From assembly GCF_900078365.1 (NCBI RefSeq), contig NZ_LT598653.1, positions 3,605,501 to 3,669,500 on the forward strand: 64,000 nt of DNA, in the 5' to 3' direction. Source of the stretch: an uncultured Sphingopyxis sp. (lineage in GTDB: Bacteria > Pseudomonadota > Alphaproteobacteria > Sphingomonadales > Sphingomonadaceae). The position numbers and the translations under genes were made by a program. The number at the start of each line of letters is the position of its first letter. The first letter of the stretch is position 1. Shown piece by piece: positions 36,631-45,514 of this stretch. The notes beneath the pieces were generated by a model that saw only the letters and a list, made by a program, of their open reading frames with translations, had not been told where the DNA came from and did no database searches.

Positions 36631-36746
36631 CGAGGCCGCTTAATCGCTTTTGCGGCGGGTGGAAAGGCGTCGCATCGGCGCAGACTTGCCCCGCCGCCAA
36701 AGCCCGCTATTCAGGCCCATTAACTTGCGGGGGACGCACTGACATC

Positions 36747-38069
36747 ATGGAACGCCTGATCGGTCTCGCCGGCATCGTCGCATTGCTTGCGATTGCCGTG
36801 CTTTTTTCGTCGAACCGGCGGTGGATTCGGCTGCGCGTCGTCATTCCCGCCTTCCTGCTCCAGGCCGGGTTCGCGATCCTCGTCATCGCCACGCCATGGG
36901 GCCGCACTGTGATCCAGGCGATGTCGAACGGGGTTTCGAACCTGCTCGGCTATGCCAAGGCGGGCACCGACTTCATCTTCGGCCCGCTCGCCTCGCCCGA
37001 AATGGGCGCGAACAGCTTTGCGATCGCCGCGCTTCCGGTGATCGTCTTCTTCGCCTCGCTCATCTCGATCCTCTATTATCTCGGCATCATGCAGCTGGTG
37101 ATCAAATGGGTCGGCGGCGCGATCCAGAAGGTCACCGGCATCACCAAGGTCGAAAGCCTCGGCGCCGCGGCGAATATCTTCGTCGGCCAGTCCGAATCGC
37201 CGCTCGTCATCCGGCCCTATCTCGCCGGATTGACCCCGTCGCAGCTCTTCACCGTGATGACGGTCGGCATGGCGGGCGTCGCGGGCACGATCCTCGGCGC
37301 CTATGCGAGCATGATCGGCGAGCAGCTCCTGCCCTATCTGCTCGCCGCGAGCTTCATGTCCGCGCCGGGCGGTATATTGATGGCGAAGATCATGATGCCC
37401 GACGACCCCAAGGATCTGGGTATCGAGCCGGTGATCATGCCCGAGGCGAGCCACGACGAGGAAAAGCCCGCCAACATCATCATGGCAGCGGCACAGGGCG
37501 CGCAGACCGGCGTCAAGCTGGCGGTCGCGGTCGGCGCAATGGTGCTCGCCTTCGTCGCGCTCGTCGCGCTCGCCAACGGGCTGCTCGCCGGGATCGGCGG
37601 CTGGTTCGGTTATGAGGGCCTGTCGTTCCAGGCGGTCATCGGCACAATCTTCCGCCCGGTGATGTGGTTGATGGGCGTGCCGTGGGAGGAAAGCGCGACC
37701 GTCGGCGGCCTGTTCGGCAGCAAGGTCGTGCTCAACGAATTCGTCGCCTTCATCGACCTCGGCAAGGCGCAGGGCGACATGTCGATGGCGGCGGTCGCAA
37801 TCGCGACCTTTGCGCTGTGCGGTTTCGCCAATTTCAGCTCGATCGCGATCCAGATGGCGGTGACCGGCGGACTCGCGCCCAACCAGCGTCCGATGATCGC
37901 GAAGCTCGGGCTGAAGGCGCTGCTCGCGGGCAGCCTGTCGAACCTGATGTCGGCCGCGCTCGCCGGGCTGATGCTCGGGATCGCGCCGCCGCTCGCTGAA
38001 CCCGACACGGTGCCGCCGGCCCCCGTAGCAGCTCCGGAATCGGCGACGCCACCCGCAGCGACCCCCTGA
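36747..38069 (+). CDS. Concentrative nucleoside transporter (NupC/CNT family)
   Basis: 440 residues with about ten hydrophobic segments. The CNT signatures are present: IFVGQSESPLVIRPYL (substrate site), GAYASMIG, and GSKVVLNEFVAFIDLG. It is a Na+- or H+-coupled nucleoside importer of the inner membrane. A Pro/Ala-rich tail follows the last helix. No other nucleoside gene is adjacent, but the divergent VUT transporter also handles a purine-like compound. Confidence 0.94.
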   Translation: MERLIGLAGIVALLAIAVLFSSNRRWIRLRVVIPAFLLQAGFAILVIATPWGRTVIQAMSNGVSNLLGYAKAGTDFIFGPLASPEMGANSFAIAALPVIVFFASLISILYYLGIMQLVIKWVGGAIQKVTGITKVESLGAAANIFVGQSESPLVIRPYLAGLTPSQLFTVMTVGMAGVAGTILGAYASMIGEQLLPYLLAASFMSAPGGILMAKIMMPDDPKDLGIEPVIMPEASHDEEKPANIIMAAAQGAQTGVKLAVAVGAMVLAFVALVALANGLLAGIGGWFGYEGLSFQAVIGTIFRPVMWLMGVPWEESATVGGLFGSKVVLNEFVAFIDLGKAQGDMSMAAVAIATFALCGFANFSSIAIQMAVTGGLAPNQRPMIAKLGLKALLAGSLSNLMSAALAGLMLGIAPPLAEPDTVPPAPVAAPESATPPAATP

Positions 38070-38178
38070 TCTGTCCCACGGCCCCGGCCGCCATGAAATT
38101 TGCAAGCCCCCTCGGGATGGCGTAAACTTCGGGGACATAACGAATCCCTGGGTCGCGCTCGCAAGATGGGAGGCTGTG

Positions 38179-38790
38179 ATGAAAACCGCTTATCGTTTGT
38201 CGGTCCTGGCCGCGGCCATGGCGTCGATGGGGGCGGGGTTTCTCGCCACCTCGACCGCCCAGACGCCCGACGACCGGATGGTCCGCCCGCCCGAAGCGAC
38301 AATCTATCGCGACGCCGGCTATCGCGGCCCGGCGGTGTTCATCGGCGAAGCCAAGCCGAACCTCGGCCTCGCATGGCCGGTCAATTCGATCCGCGTGCCG
38401 AACGGCCGCTGGGAGCTTTGCGAAAGGACGCGCTATCGCGGGACCTGCCGGACGGTCGATCGCGACACGCCGATGCTCAACAATATCCTGCGCGGCATCA
38501 CCGTCCAGTCGATCCGTCCGGTCGGCTCGGACGGCGGGGGCGGCTGGCAGCCACCCGCCAATGATCAGGTCGCGCGCGGCAATTTCGCCGAATTCCATAC
38601 CCAGCCTTCGGAGCGCAATTATCGCGTGCTCGCGTGCGCCCGCGGCGCGGCGACGGCCAATTGCGCGGCGCAGGCCGCCGACAATTGGTGCCGCTCGATC
38701 GGCTGGAACGGATCGGCGCGCGAACATATGGAGACGGTCGGCGGCCGGGTTTACCTCGCCGACGTGTTGTGCGTCCGTTCGGGCTATTGA
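38179..38790 (+). CDS. Exported beta/gamma-crystallin-fold protein
   Basis: 203 residues. Signal peptide about 1-28 (MASMGAGFLATSTAQ). Residues about 40-105 form a Greek-key pair: ATIYRDAGYRGPAVFIGEA and NGRWELCERTRYRGTCRTV. The C-terminal half has paired Cys residues (LACARGAATANCAA, WCRSIGWNG, VLCVRSGY) suggesting disulfides. The ATG at 38179 is preferred over GTG at 38176 for its spacing from GGGAGG. It is followed after 12 bases by the MliC-like gene. The role is probably in the envelope; the exact function is unknown. Confidence 0.8.
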   Translation: MKTAYRLSVLAAAMASMGAGFLATSTAQTPDDRMVRPPEATIYRDAGYRGPAVFIGEAKPNLGLAWPVNSIRVPNGRWELCERTRYRGTCRTVDRDTPMLNNILRGITVQSIRPVGSDGGGGWQPPANDQVARGNFAEFHTQPSERNYRVLACARGAATANCAAQAADNWCRSIGWNGSAREHMETVGGRVYLADVLCVRSGY

Positions 38791-38802
38791 GGGGAAAGCG
38801 AC

Positions 38803-39120
38803 ATGAAGAGGACGTCTGTTTTCGCGGCCGGCACTGCGGCCCTCGCGCTGGCCGCCTGTTCGTCGGTGCCGCGCAACACGGGCACCAGCTATGAATGCGA
38901 CCGCGGAACCCGGCTGAAGGTCGATTATGTCGGCGATGGCGCGATCGTCCGCGTCAACGGCGGCCGCACGATGGTGCTCAAATCGACCCCGGCGAACCGC
39001 GGCCAGATTTACGAGAACAAGAGCGGCGCGCGGCTGCAACGAAACGGCAACGATGTGACGTGGAACACCGCGCTGCGTTCGGCGCCCGAACGCTGCCGCA
39101 CCGTCCATACGCCGCTCTGA
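38803..39120 (+). CDS. MliC-like lysozyme-inhibitor family lipoprotein
   Basis: 105 residues with lipobox LALAACS (Cys about 19). The mature domain reads SYECDRGTRLKVDYVGDGAIVRV, split as in MliC/PliC proteins (Y-C-x-x-G start, central strands, C-terminal Cys in ERCRTVH). Members inhibit C-type lysozyme at the envelope; some are only fold relatives. Co-transcribed with the crystallin-fold gene. Confidence 0.72.
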   Translation: MKRTSVFAAGTAALALAACSSVPRNTGTSYECDRGTRLKVDYVGDGAIVRVNGGRTMVLKSTPANRGQIYENKSGARLQRNGNDVTWNTALRSAPERCRTVHTPL

Positions 39121-39132
39121 CGCGACAAGGGG

Positions 39133-39627
39133 TCAGGGCCGGGCGGGCGCCTTGCAGCCGCGCTCGAGTCCGACGCCCTTGAGGAAACCCCGGCGTACCG
39201 TTCCGGCATAGACCGCAAGCGCATAGCGCCGCCGTTCGGCATTGGCGCCGGTGACCTCGCCGATCAGCCCGCGAAAGGGGATGATTCCGCCGGCGACGGT
39301 GCCGGCAACCCGGCCGGCAGTTTCCTCGCGCTTCTTGGCGCGATCCTTGTCGACCTGCTCATTGACGTCGGGACCAAGCACGGTGTTGAGTTCGTTCACC
39401 TCCGCGATGATCGCGGCGCATTTGCCGAGCCCCGCGAGCGAATAGGGATCTTCCTGAATTTCGAGCAGCTTGGGCGGCACCTCCTTGCCGTCGAAGGGTT
39501 CGGTCACCGAATTGGCCGTGCCCTCGATCGTCGACTCTTCGGGCGCGCCTTGCTGGGTGTGCGCCGCCGCGGTTCCGGCAAACAGGGTTGCCGCGAGAGC
39601 GAATAAGGCCTTGTTTCGCATGATCAT
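39133..39627 (-). CDS. Exported protein of unknown function
   Basis: 164 residues from the ATG at 39627, which follows GGGGAT and gives a signal peptide (KALFALAATLFAGTAAA). The mature part has KLLEIQEDPYSLAGLGKCAA, ELNTVLGPDVNEQ, a charged DKDRAKKREE stretch, and AGRVAGTVAGGIIPFRGLIG, a glycine-rich amphipathic or membrane-associating segment, then a C-terminal Cys. A second in-frame ATG lies at 39621. No family was recognised. It is convergent with the MliC-like gene with 12 bases between. Confidence 0.7.
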   Translation of the reverse strand: MIMRNKALFALAATLFAGTAAAHTQQGAPEESTIEGTANSVTEPFDGKEVPPKLLEIQEDPYSLAGLGKCAAIIAEVNELNTVLGPDVNEQVDKDRAKKREETAGRVAGTVAGGIIPFRGLIGEVTGANAERRRYALAVYAGTVRRGFLKGVGLERGCKAPARP

Positions 39628-39688
39628 ATCATCCCCTATATTCTCGCAGATCCAACGCTCCCCTGACCTTTCGGCTCCCTCAGTCGCG

Positions 39689-40291
39689 CTATGCCGGGCG
39701 GCGCACGGTGATTTGAACCCAGGGGCCCTGCACCCCGTCATAGCCGCCGCCAAGACCCTCGGCGAGATCGAGCCAATCCCAGCGGGCGGCTTCGCGATAG
39801 ACGGATTCGAGTTCTTCGCGTGTAAAATAGTTGAAATAGCGTCCGAAACGGTCTCGCCCCTCGCGTCCGCCACCCTTGTAGCTCGCGAAATGCAGGCCGC
39901 CAGGCTTCAGCGCGCGATGGATCCGCGCAAGCACGTCCGGAAGGTCGGCGCGCGGCACATGCAGCAGGCTGGCCGATGCCCAGATGGCGTCGTAGCGGCA
40001 GACGTCCGCGAGTTCGCCAAAACGCATCACCCGAACCGGTCTACCGACCTTGGCTTCGGCCTTGGCCGCGATTTCCGCCACGCCGTCGGTCGGGTCGACC
40101 GCAAAACCGCGCGCGATCATATGCGCCGCATCGCGCCCGCCGCCGCAGCCGAGTTCGAGAATCTCAGCTCCGGCGGGCAACCGGTCGAGGAAGCCATCGA
40201 GATGGCGCGACACGCCTGACGAACCCGATGCCGAATAGACCGGCGCTTCGGCGGCGTAGAAAGCCAGGGTCCGGGCGTCGTAGCCGCTCAC
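39689..40291 (-). CDS. Class I SAM-dependent methyltransferase
   Basis: 200 residues. ILELGCGGGRDAAHMIARGF is the SAM-binding motif I; YDAIWASASLLHVPRADLPD and ALKPGGLHFASYKGG are motifs II and III. The type is close to TehB/Tam-like small methyltransferases; the substrate is unknown. The GTG start overlaps the stop of the 3-hydroxybutyryl-CoA dehydrogenase gene (GTGA), so the two are coupled. Confidence 0.85.
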   Translation of the reverse strand: MSGYDARTLAFYAAEAPVYSASGSSGVSRHLDGFLDRLPAGAEILELGCGGGRDAAHMIARGFAVDPTDGVAEIAAKAEAKVGRPVRVMRFGELADVCRYDAIWASASLLHVPRADLPDVLARIHRALKPGGLHFASYKGGGREGRDRFGRYFNYFTREELESVYREAARWDWLDLAEGLGGGYDGVQGPWVQITVRRPA

Positions 40292-41154
40292 CGCGTCGGC
40301 ACGGGTTCGGCGCCGCTCCAGTCGTAAAAACCGCGGCCGGCCTTTTTGCCGACCCAGCCGGCGTCGACATATTGGACGAGCAAGGGCGCGGGGCGGAATT
40401 TCGGGTCGCCGGTGCCGCTGTAAAGCACGCGGATGATCTCGAGGCAGGTGTCGAGGCCGATGAAGTCGGCGAGCGTCAGCGGTCCCATCGGATGGTTGAG
40501 GCCGAGGCGGCAGCCGGTATCGATGTCCTGCATCGTCGCAACGCCCTCGCCGAGCGCGAAGACGGCTTCGTTGATCATCGGCATCAGCACGCGGTTGACG
40601 ATGAAGCCCGGGGCGTCGTTGGCGTGGACGATTTCCTTGCCGAGGCCGCGGCCATAGGCTTCGACCGCGGCGAGCGTGTCGTCGCTCGTCGCGAGGCCGC
40701 GGATCAGTTCGATCAGCCCCATCACCGGCACCGGGTTGAAGAAGTGGACGCCGATGAAGCGCGCCGGGTCGGGCGCGGCCTGCGCGAGGCGGGTGATCGG
40801 GATCGAACTGGTGTTCGACGCGAGGATCGCGGTCGCCGAGAGATGCGGACCGACGCTGGCGAAGATCGCGCGCTTGATCTCCTCGCGCTCGGTCGCCGCC
40901 TCGATGACAAGGTCGGCGGGAGCGAAGGCGCTATGGTCGGCAACGGGGGTGATCCGGCCGAGCAATCCATCGGCGCCGGCCTGCGTCATCTTCTCCTTCG
41001 CCACTAGGCGGCCGAGCGCCTTGGCGATGCCCGCCTTGCCCGCTTCGGCGCGGGCGATGTCGATGTCGGAGAGGAGCACGTCATGACCGGCGCCCGCCGA
41101 CACCTGCGCGATCCCTGCGCCCATCTGCCCCGCTCCGATAACGCCGACGATCAT
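40288..41154 (-). CDS. 3-hydroxybutyryl-CoA dehydrogenase
   Basis: 288 residues, NAD(P)-binding Rossmann N-terminus (IVGVIGAGQMGAGIAQVSA), then SSIPITRLAQ, FFNPVPVMGLIELIRG and GFIVNRVLMPMINEA, the signature of short HAD enzymes (Hbd/PaaH type). It oxidises 3-hydroxyacyl-CoA to 3-oxoacyl-CoA. The start at 41154 follows AGGGCAGG; the longer frame to 41292 has no support. In sphingomonads this gene often serves butyrate or PHB metabolism. Confidence 0.93.
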   Translation of the reverse strand: MIVGVIGAGQMGAGIAQVSAGAGHDVLLSDIDIARAEAGKAGIAKALGRLVAKEKMTQAGADGLLGRITPVADHSAFAPADLVIEAATEREEIKRAIFASVGPHLSATAILASNTSSIPITRLAQAAPDPARFIGVHFFNPVPVMGLIELIRGLATSDDTLAAVEAYGRGLGKEIVHANDAPGFIVNRVLMPMINEAVFALGEGVATMQDIDTGCRLGLNHPMGPLTLADFIGLDTCLEIIRVLYSGTGDPKFRPAPLLVQYVDAGWVGKKAGRGFYDWSGAEPVPTR

Positions 41155-41222
41155 ATCCTGCCCTTTCGCTGAAAATCCGCCCGTGGCCCTACGGCTTCGG
41201 GCAGGGGCGTCAAGAGAGCGCG

Positions 41223-42209
41223 TCAGGGGGCCGAGCGGAACTCGGTCGCTTCGGCGAGGATCAGCGCAAAGGCGGGGTCGGCGTCGTCCCACGTCGCAAT
41301 CGGAGTCCAGCCGCCGGCGCGGAGCAGCAGGTTCGCGTCGCGAGGCCCATATTTATGGCTGTTCTCGCTGTGGATGGTCTCGCCCTTCGCCATATGATAG
41401 GCGCGGCCGTCGATCGTGAAATCCATGTCACACGCGGCGACGAGGTGCATTTCGATCCGCGCATGGACGTCGTCCCAGACCGCGCGGTGGCTGAAATTCT
41501 CCACCGCCATGTCGCCGCCGAGCTCGCGGTTGATCCGTTCGATGAGGTTGAGGTTGAACGCCGCGGTCACCCCCGCCGGATCGTCATAGGCGAGTTCGAG
41601 CACCTTGATGTCCTTGATCCGGTCGATGCCGATCAGCATCAGCGACCCGTCGCCGAGCGTTGCACGCCAGTGGCGCAAGAGGTCGATCGCGGTGCGCGCG
41701 ACCATGTTGCCGATCGTCGAGCCCGGAAAAAAGCCGAGTTTCGGGAGCGGCCAGATTTCGCGCGGCAATTCGACCCGCTGGGTGAAATCGGCCTCGACCG
41801 GATAGATGGGGACCGCGGGGAAGCGCGCCGCGAGCGCCAGCGCGCTGTCGCGAAGGAAATCACCCGAAATATCGACCGGCACATAGGCGGCCGGATCGAT
41901 CGCGTCGAGGAGCAGGGGCGTCTTGGTCGAGCTGCCCGATCCGAGTTCGACCACCGCGCGGCCGGGTCCGATCGCCGCGGCAATATCCGCCGCGTGGCGT
42001 GTCAGGAGGCCGGTTTCGCTGCGCGTCGGATAATATTCGGGGAGCGCGGTGATGTCCTCGAACAGCGCCGAGCCGGTCGCGTCGTAGAACCAGCGCGCGG
42101 GGATCGCCTTTTGCCGCTGCGCGAGGCCGGCGTGGACATCGGCGCGAAAGGCGATGTCGATGCCGGCATCATCGGCCGAAACCTGACGAAGATTGCGCAC
42201 GACACCCAT
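41223..42209 (-). CDS. egtD: L-histidine N-alpha-methyltransferase
   Basis: 328 residues. SAM-dependent enzyme that trimethylates histidine to hercynine in ergothioneine synthesis. FYDATGSALFEDITALPEYY and the motif I VVELGSGSSTKTPLLLDA are family hallmarks, with FPGSTIGNM and AFNLNLIERINRELGG further on. The ATG at 42209 lies 2 bases beyond the egtB stop codon, preceded by AAGGA. The TTG at 42215 is less likely. Confidence 0.94.
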   Translation of the reverse strand: MGVVRNLRQVSADDAGIDIAFRADVHAGLAQRQKAIPARWFYDATGSALFEDITALPEYYPTRSETGLLTRHAADIAAAIGPGRAVVELGSGSSTKTPLLLDAIDPAAYVPVDISGDFLRDSALALAARFPAVPIYPVEADFTQRVELPREIWPLPKLGFFPGSTIGNMVARTAIDLLRHWRATLGDGSLMLIGIDRIKDIKVLELAYDDPAGVTAAFNLNLIERINRELGGDMAVENFSHRAVWDDVHARIEMHLVAACDMDFTIDGRAYHMAKGETIHSENSHKYGPRDANLLLRAGGWTPIATWDDADPAFALILAEATEFRSAP

Positions 42210-42211
42210 GG

Positions 42212-43477
42212 TCAAAAATCCTTCGCGAGACGCAGACCGGTGAATTGCCAGCGCTGGTGGGGGTAGAAGAAATTGCGATAGCTCGCGCGCATATGGCCGC
42301 GCGGGGTCGCGCAGCTGCCGCCGCGCAGGACGAACTGGCCGCTCATGAACTTGCCATTATATTCGCCGACCGCGCCCGGCGCGGCGCGGAAGCCGGGATA
42401 GGGGCGATAGGCGCTGCCGGTCCATTCCCACACGCTGCCGAACATCTGTTGCAGATCGGTGTCGTCTGCCGCGGGCGCCGGCTGGACAGGCCCGGCGGCA
42501 TCGAGCTGCTGGCCGCCGTGGGGGTCGACGGGTGCGGCGGCCGCTTCCCATTCCTGCTCGGTCGGCAGGCGCGCGCCGGCCCAGCTCGCGAAGGCGTCGG
42601 CTTCGAAGAAGCTGATGTGCGTCACCGGCGCGGCGGGGTCGATCTCGCGCCAGCCCGACAGGGTGAAATATTCGCCGTCCCGCCAATAGGCGGGCGCCTC
42701 GACATCTTCGCCCCGCACCCACGCCCAGCCGTCGCTGAGCCAGAGCGCGGGGGTGTGATAGCCGCCGTCGGCGATGAATTGCTGCCATTCGCCGTTGCTG
42801 ACCGGGCGGCTCGCGAGCGCGTGCGGGGTCAGCAGCACCTCGTGGCGCGGTCCTTCGCAGTCGAAGGCGAAGCCGTCGCCCGCATGGCCGACCGCGGCGA
42901 CCCCTTCGGCGCCCTTCACCCATTTCATGGCGGAAAACGGCCGAACTTCACTCGCGATCGCCGCGTCCCACACCGCCGGGCCGAGCGGATTTTGCGCGAA
43001 AAGATGCTTGATGTCGGTGAGCAGCAATTCCTGATGCTGCTGCTCGTGATGGATGCCGAGCTCGACCAGCGCCAGCGCACTCGCCGGAAGGTCGGGCAGC
43101 GCGGTCTGCACCGCGGCATCGACATGCGCGCGCCAGACGCAAATTTCGTCGAGCGACGGGCGCGTCAGCAGACCGCGCCGCGGGCGCGCGTGGCGCGGCC
43201 CTTCCGCTTCGTAATAGCTATTGAAAAGATAGGGGTAGCGGGCGTCGAAGAGCGCATAGCCCGGCACATGGTCGCGCAGGACGAAGGTTTCGAAGAACCA
43301 GCTCGTGTGCGCGAGATGCCATTTGGCGGGCGAGGCGTCGGGCATCGACTGCGCGCTCGCATCGGCGTCGGAGAGGATGCTCGCGAGATCGAGCGAGAGG
43401 CGCCGCGTCGCGGCGAAGCGCCGGCTCAGCGCCTCGATCGGGTCGGAGCGGGTCGAAGCGTCGGTGCGGCTGACCAT
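42212..43477 (-). CDS. egtB: Ergothioneine biosynthesis sulfoxide synthase EgtB-like
   Basis: 421 residues. Non-haem Fe enzyme joining hercynine to a thiol donor with oxygen. It has an N-terminal DinB-like domain with the iron His residues (KWHLAHTSWFFETFVL and GIHHEQQHQELLLTDIKH) and a C-terminal FGE-sulfatase/C-type-lectin-like domain (RPVSNGEWQQFIADGG, RLPTEQEWEAAA, VWEWTGSAYRPYPGF, GGSCATPRGHMRASYRNFF). No EgtC or EgtE lies in the window, so the donor and the last step are unknown. egtD follows with 2 bases between. Confidence 0.93.
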   Translation of the reverse strand: MVSRTDASTRSDPIEALSRRFAATRRLSLDLASILSDADASAQSMPDASPAKWHLAHTSWFFETFVLRDHVPGYALFDARYPYLFNSYYEAEGPRHARPRRGLLTRPSLDEICVWRAHVDAAVQTALPDLPASALALVELGIHHEQQHQELLLTDIKHLFAQNPLGPAVWDAAIASEVRPFSAMKWVKGAEGVAAVGHAGDGFAFDCEGPRHEVLLTPHALASRPVSNGEWQQFIADGGYHTPALWLSDGWAWVRGEDVEAPAYWRDGEYFTLSGWREIDPAAPVTHISFFEADAFASWAGARLPTEQEWEAAAAPVDPHGGQQLDAAGPVQPAPAADDTDLQQMFGSVWEWTGSAYRPYPGFRAAPGAVGEYNGKFMSGQFVLRGGSCATPRGHMRASYRNFFYPHQRWQFTGLRLAKDF

Positions 43478-43573
43478 GTCGAAACAATCCCCTGGGGTGC
43501 GATTCGGTTTCGCGGTTCGTCGGATTATGGTTACGGCGCGCAGGATTGTCTAGAACATTTGGGGAACATGGTA

Positions 43574-43664
43574 CGTCGCCTCCGCGAAGGCGGGGGCCGC
43601 CATCGGCCTTGCCCGGCGATGTTGCGTAAACCGGCAGCGGCCCCCGCCCGCGCGTGGGCGGCGA
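43574..43664. repeat. Family C palindromic repeat, copy 3 (degenerate)
   Basis: Left arm ccgcgaaggcgggggccgcc and loop ggccttgcccggcgatgttg resemble copies 1 and 2; the right arm has changed to cccgcccgcgcgtgggcggc, so pairing is imperfect. It lies between egtB and pduO and almost touches the pduO stop codon. Confidence 0.7.
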
Positions 43665-43667
43665 GCA

Positions 43668-44249
43668 TCACCGCGTCGCGCCGGGTTTCCAGAGAATGTC
43701 GCCGCCCGCGGCGGCGTTGAGGTGGCGCGTGAGGACGAAAAGATGGTCCGACAGCCGGTTGAGATAAGCGAGCGCGAGCGGGTTGAGGTCGCGCCCCGCC
43801 CCCGCCGCCACGCCCGCGCGTTCGGCGCGGCGCGTCACCGCGCGCGCGAGGTGAAGGCGCGCGGCGGCTTCGGTGCCGCCGGGGAGAATGAAACTCCTGA
43901 GCGCGTCCAGCGCCGCGTTCATCGCGTCGATCTCGTCCTCCAACCGCGCGATCTGGCCCGGCACGATGCGCAACGCCATGTCGTGCGGGCCGAAGCCGAA
44001 CTGGATGTCGGGCGGAGTCGCGAGGTCGGCGCCGAGGTCGAACAGCTCGTTCTGGATGCGCGACAGCATCGCGGCTTCGTCGCTCGCCGGATCGAGCGCA
44101 GCCGCCGCGATCCCGATCGCGCTGTTCGCTTCGTCGACGTCGCCGATCGCCGCCATCAGCGCATCGGACTTGGCGATGCGCGAACCGTCGACGAGGCCGG
44201 TGGTGCCGTCGTCGCCGGTGCGCGTGTAGATCTTGTTGAGCTTGACCAT
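43668..44249 (-). CDS. Cob(I)alamin adenosyltransferase, PduO type
   Basis: 193 residues. It transfers adenosine from ATP to cob(I)alamin, making the coenzyme for B12-dependent mutases. The N-terminal ATP site is IYTRTGDDGTTGLVDGSRIAKSD; FILPGGTEAAARLHLARAVTRRAER carries the conserved Arg/Glu residues and LNRLSDHLFVLTRHLN the C-terminal motif. It lies 9 bases after the HIG1 protein gene and is the last gene of the gluQ unit. Confidence 0.95.
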   Translation of the reverse strand: MVKLNKIYTRTGDDGTTGLVDGSRIAKSDALMAAIGDVDEANSAIGIAAAALDPASDEAAMLSRIQNELFDLGADLATPPDIQFGFGPHDMALRIVPGQIARLEDEIDAMNAALDALRSFILPGGTEAAARLHLARAVTRRAERAGVAAGAGRDLNPLALAYLNRLSDHLFVLTRHLNAAAGGDILWKPGATR

Positions 44250-44258
44250 CGCCGGGCC

Positions 44259-44483
44259 TTAGCTTCCGGCAGCAAAAACGCCGATCAGCACGAGCAGGAT
44301 GATGGTGATCGCCTGCCACTTCACGCGCGCCATCATCATCCTGTTCTGCATCACCTGATTTTCGCGGACGGTCCCGTCCTGCTGGGCTTTGTGCCCCTGC
44401 GAGAAATAGAAGAGCCCCCGCGCGAGCGAGAAGAGGACGAAGCCGGCGGCGATGACGACGCCAAGGACGAGCAGGATTTCCAT
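44259..44483 (-). CDS. Twin-transmembrane HIG1-domain protein
   Basis: 74 residues, two membrane helices (ILLVLGVVIAAGFVLFSLARG and WQAITIILLVLIGVFAAG) joined by a polar loop with FSQGHKAQQDGTVRENQVMQNRMM. This is the alphaproteobacterial twin-transmembrane/HIG1 type related to mitochondrial respiratory supercomplex factors. A role near cytochrome oxidase is a family-based guess. It is co-transcribed with gluQ and pduO. Confidence 0.85.
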   Translation of the reverse strand: MEILLVLGVVIAAGFVLFSLARGLFYFSQGHKAQQDGTVRENQVMQNRMMMARVKWQAITIILLVLIGVFAAGS

Positions 44484-44492
44484 GGCCCCTAT

Positions 44493-45344
44493 TTAGGGCT
44501 TCTGGAGCGAATAGCCAGCAGGAAGCCGGTCGGCGGCGAGATCGGCGGCGAGCGCGCGGCCGTCGACGCCCGCTTCGCGCAGCGCCTTCAACGACGCCGC
44601 GGCGTCGCGCTTGGCGAGCCGCTTGCCGTCCGCGCCGCAGACGAGCGCGTGATGGCGATAGATCGGCACGACCAGGCCGAGCAGCGCCTGCAGCAGCCGG
44701 TGGACGTCGGTCGAGGCGATCAGGTCGGCGCCGCGGATCACATGCGTCACGCCTATCGCGGCATCGTCGAGCGTGCTCGCGAGATGATAGCTGGCGGGGG
44801 CGTCCTTGCGCGCCAGCACGATGTCGCCGTGCGCGGCGGGGTCGGCGGTGCGGAACCCCTGCCCGGCCTCTTCCCACGCAAGTTCGCCGGTTTCCGCGAC
44901 CGCGCGCGCCATGTCGAGGCGCCAGCAATGCGGTTCGTCCGCCATGCGACGTTCGCGTGCCGCCGCGGACAGGCCGCGGCAGGTGCCGGGATAGATCGCG
45001 CCTGACGGTCCGTGTGGCGCCGACAGGCTCGCCGCGATGTCGGCGCGGGTGCAGAAGCAGGGATAAACGAGCCCGCGCCTCCGCAGATCGTCGAGCGCCG
45101 CGGCATAATCGCCGAGCCGGTTCGATTGGCGCACCACGTCACCGTCCCGGTCGAGCCCGAGCCATGCGAGGTCGGCGAGCGATGCGCCGACAAACGCCTC
45201 GCGCGAGCGGCTGCCGTCGATGTCGTCGATGCGGATGCGGAATTGCCCGCCCGCCGCGCGCGCGGCGGCGTGCGCGAGCACCGCGCTATAGGCATGACCC
45301 AAATGCAGGTCGCCGGTCGGGCTGGGGGCGAAACGCGTCAGCAT
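44493..45344 (-). CDS. gluQ: Glutamyl-Q tRNA(Asp) synthetase
   Basis: 283 residues. A shortened class I glutamyl-tRNA synthetase without an anticodon-binding domain that attaches Glu to queuosine in tRNA-Asp. RFAPSPTGDLHLGHAYSAV holds the HLGH motif, RIDDIDGSRSREAF follows, and KRLAKRDAAASL replaces KMSKS. The CFCTR motif fits part of the Zn site. First gene of the gluQ-HIG1-pduO unit. The window also has a VUT queuosine-precursor transporter. Confidence 0.93.
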   Translation of the reverse strand: MLTRFAPSPTGDLHLGHAYSAVLAHAAARAAGGQFRIRIDDIDGSRSREAFVGASLADLAWLGLDRDGDVVRQSNRLGDYAAALDDLRRRGLVYPCFCTRADIAASLSAPHGPSGAIYPGTCRGLSAAARERRMADEPHCWRLDMARAVAETGELAWEEAGQGFRTADPAAHGDIVLARKDAPASYHLASTLDDAAIGVTHVIRGADLIASTDVHRLLQALLGLVVPIYRHHALVCGADGKRLAKRDAAASLKALREAGVDGRALAADLAADRLPAGYSLQKP

Positions 45345-45514
45345 TGCCCTTGCAATGAATCCATATGCTGTGCCGAGTCAAAGCGAATCATTCCATATCT
45401 TGCGGCAGATGCCCCCTTGACGTCAGAATCAGATAAGGCATGTAATGATGCTGTCACTCGGGAAAGGCAGTGGCGCGCCATCCCGCGCAGCATAGAGGGC
45501 AGCGTTAAAGAGCC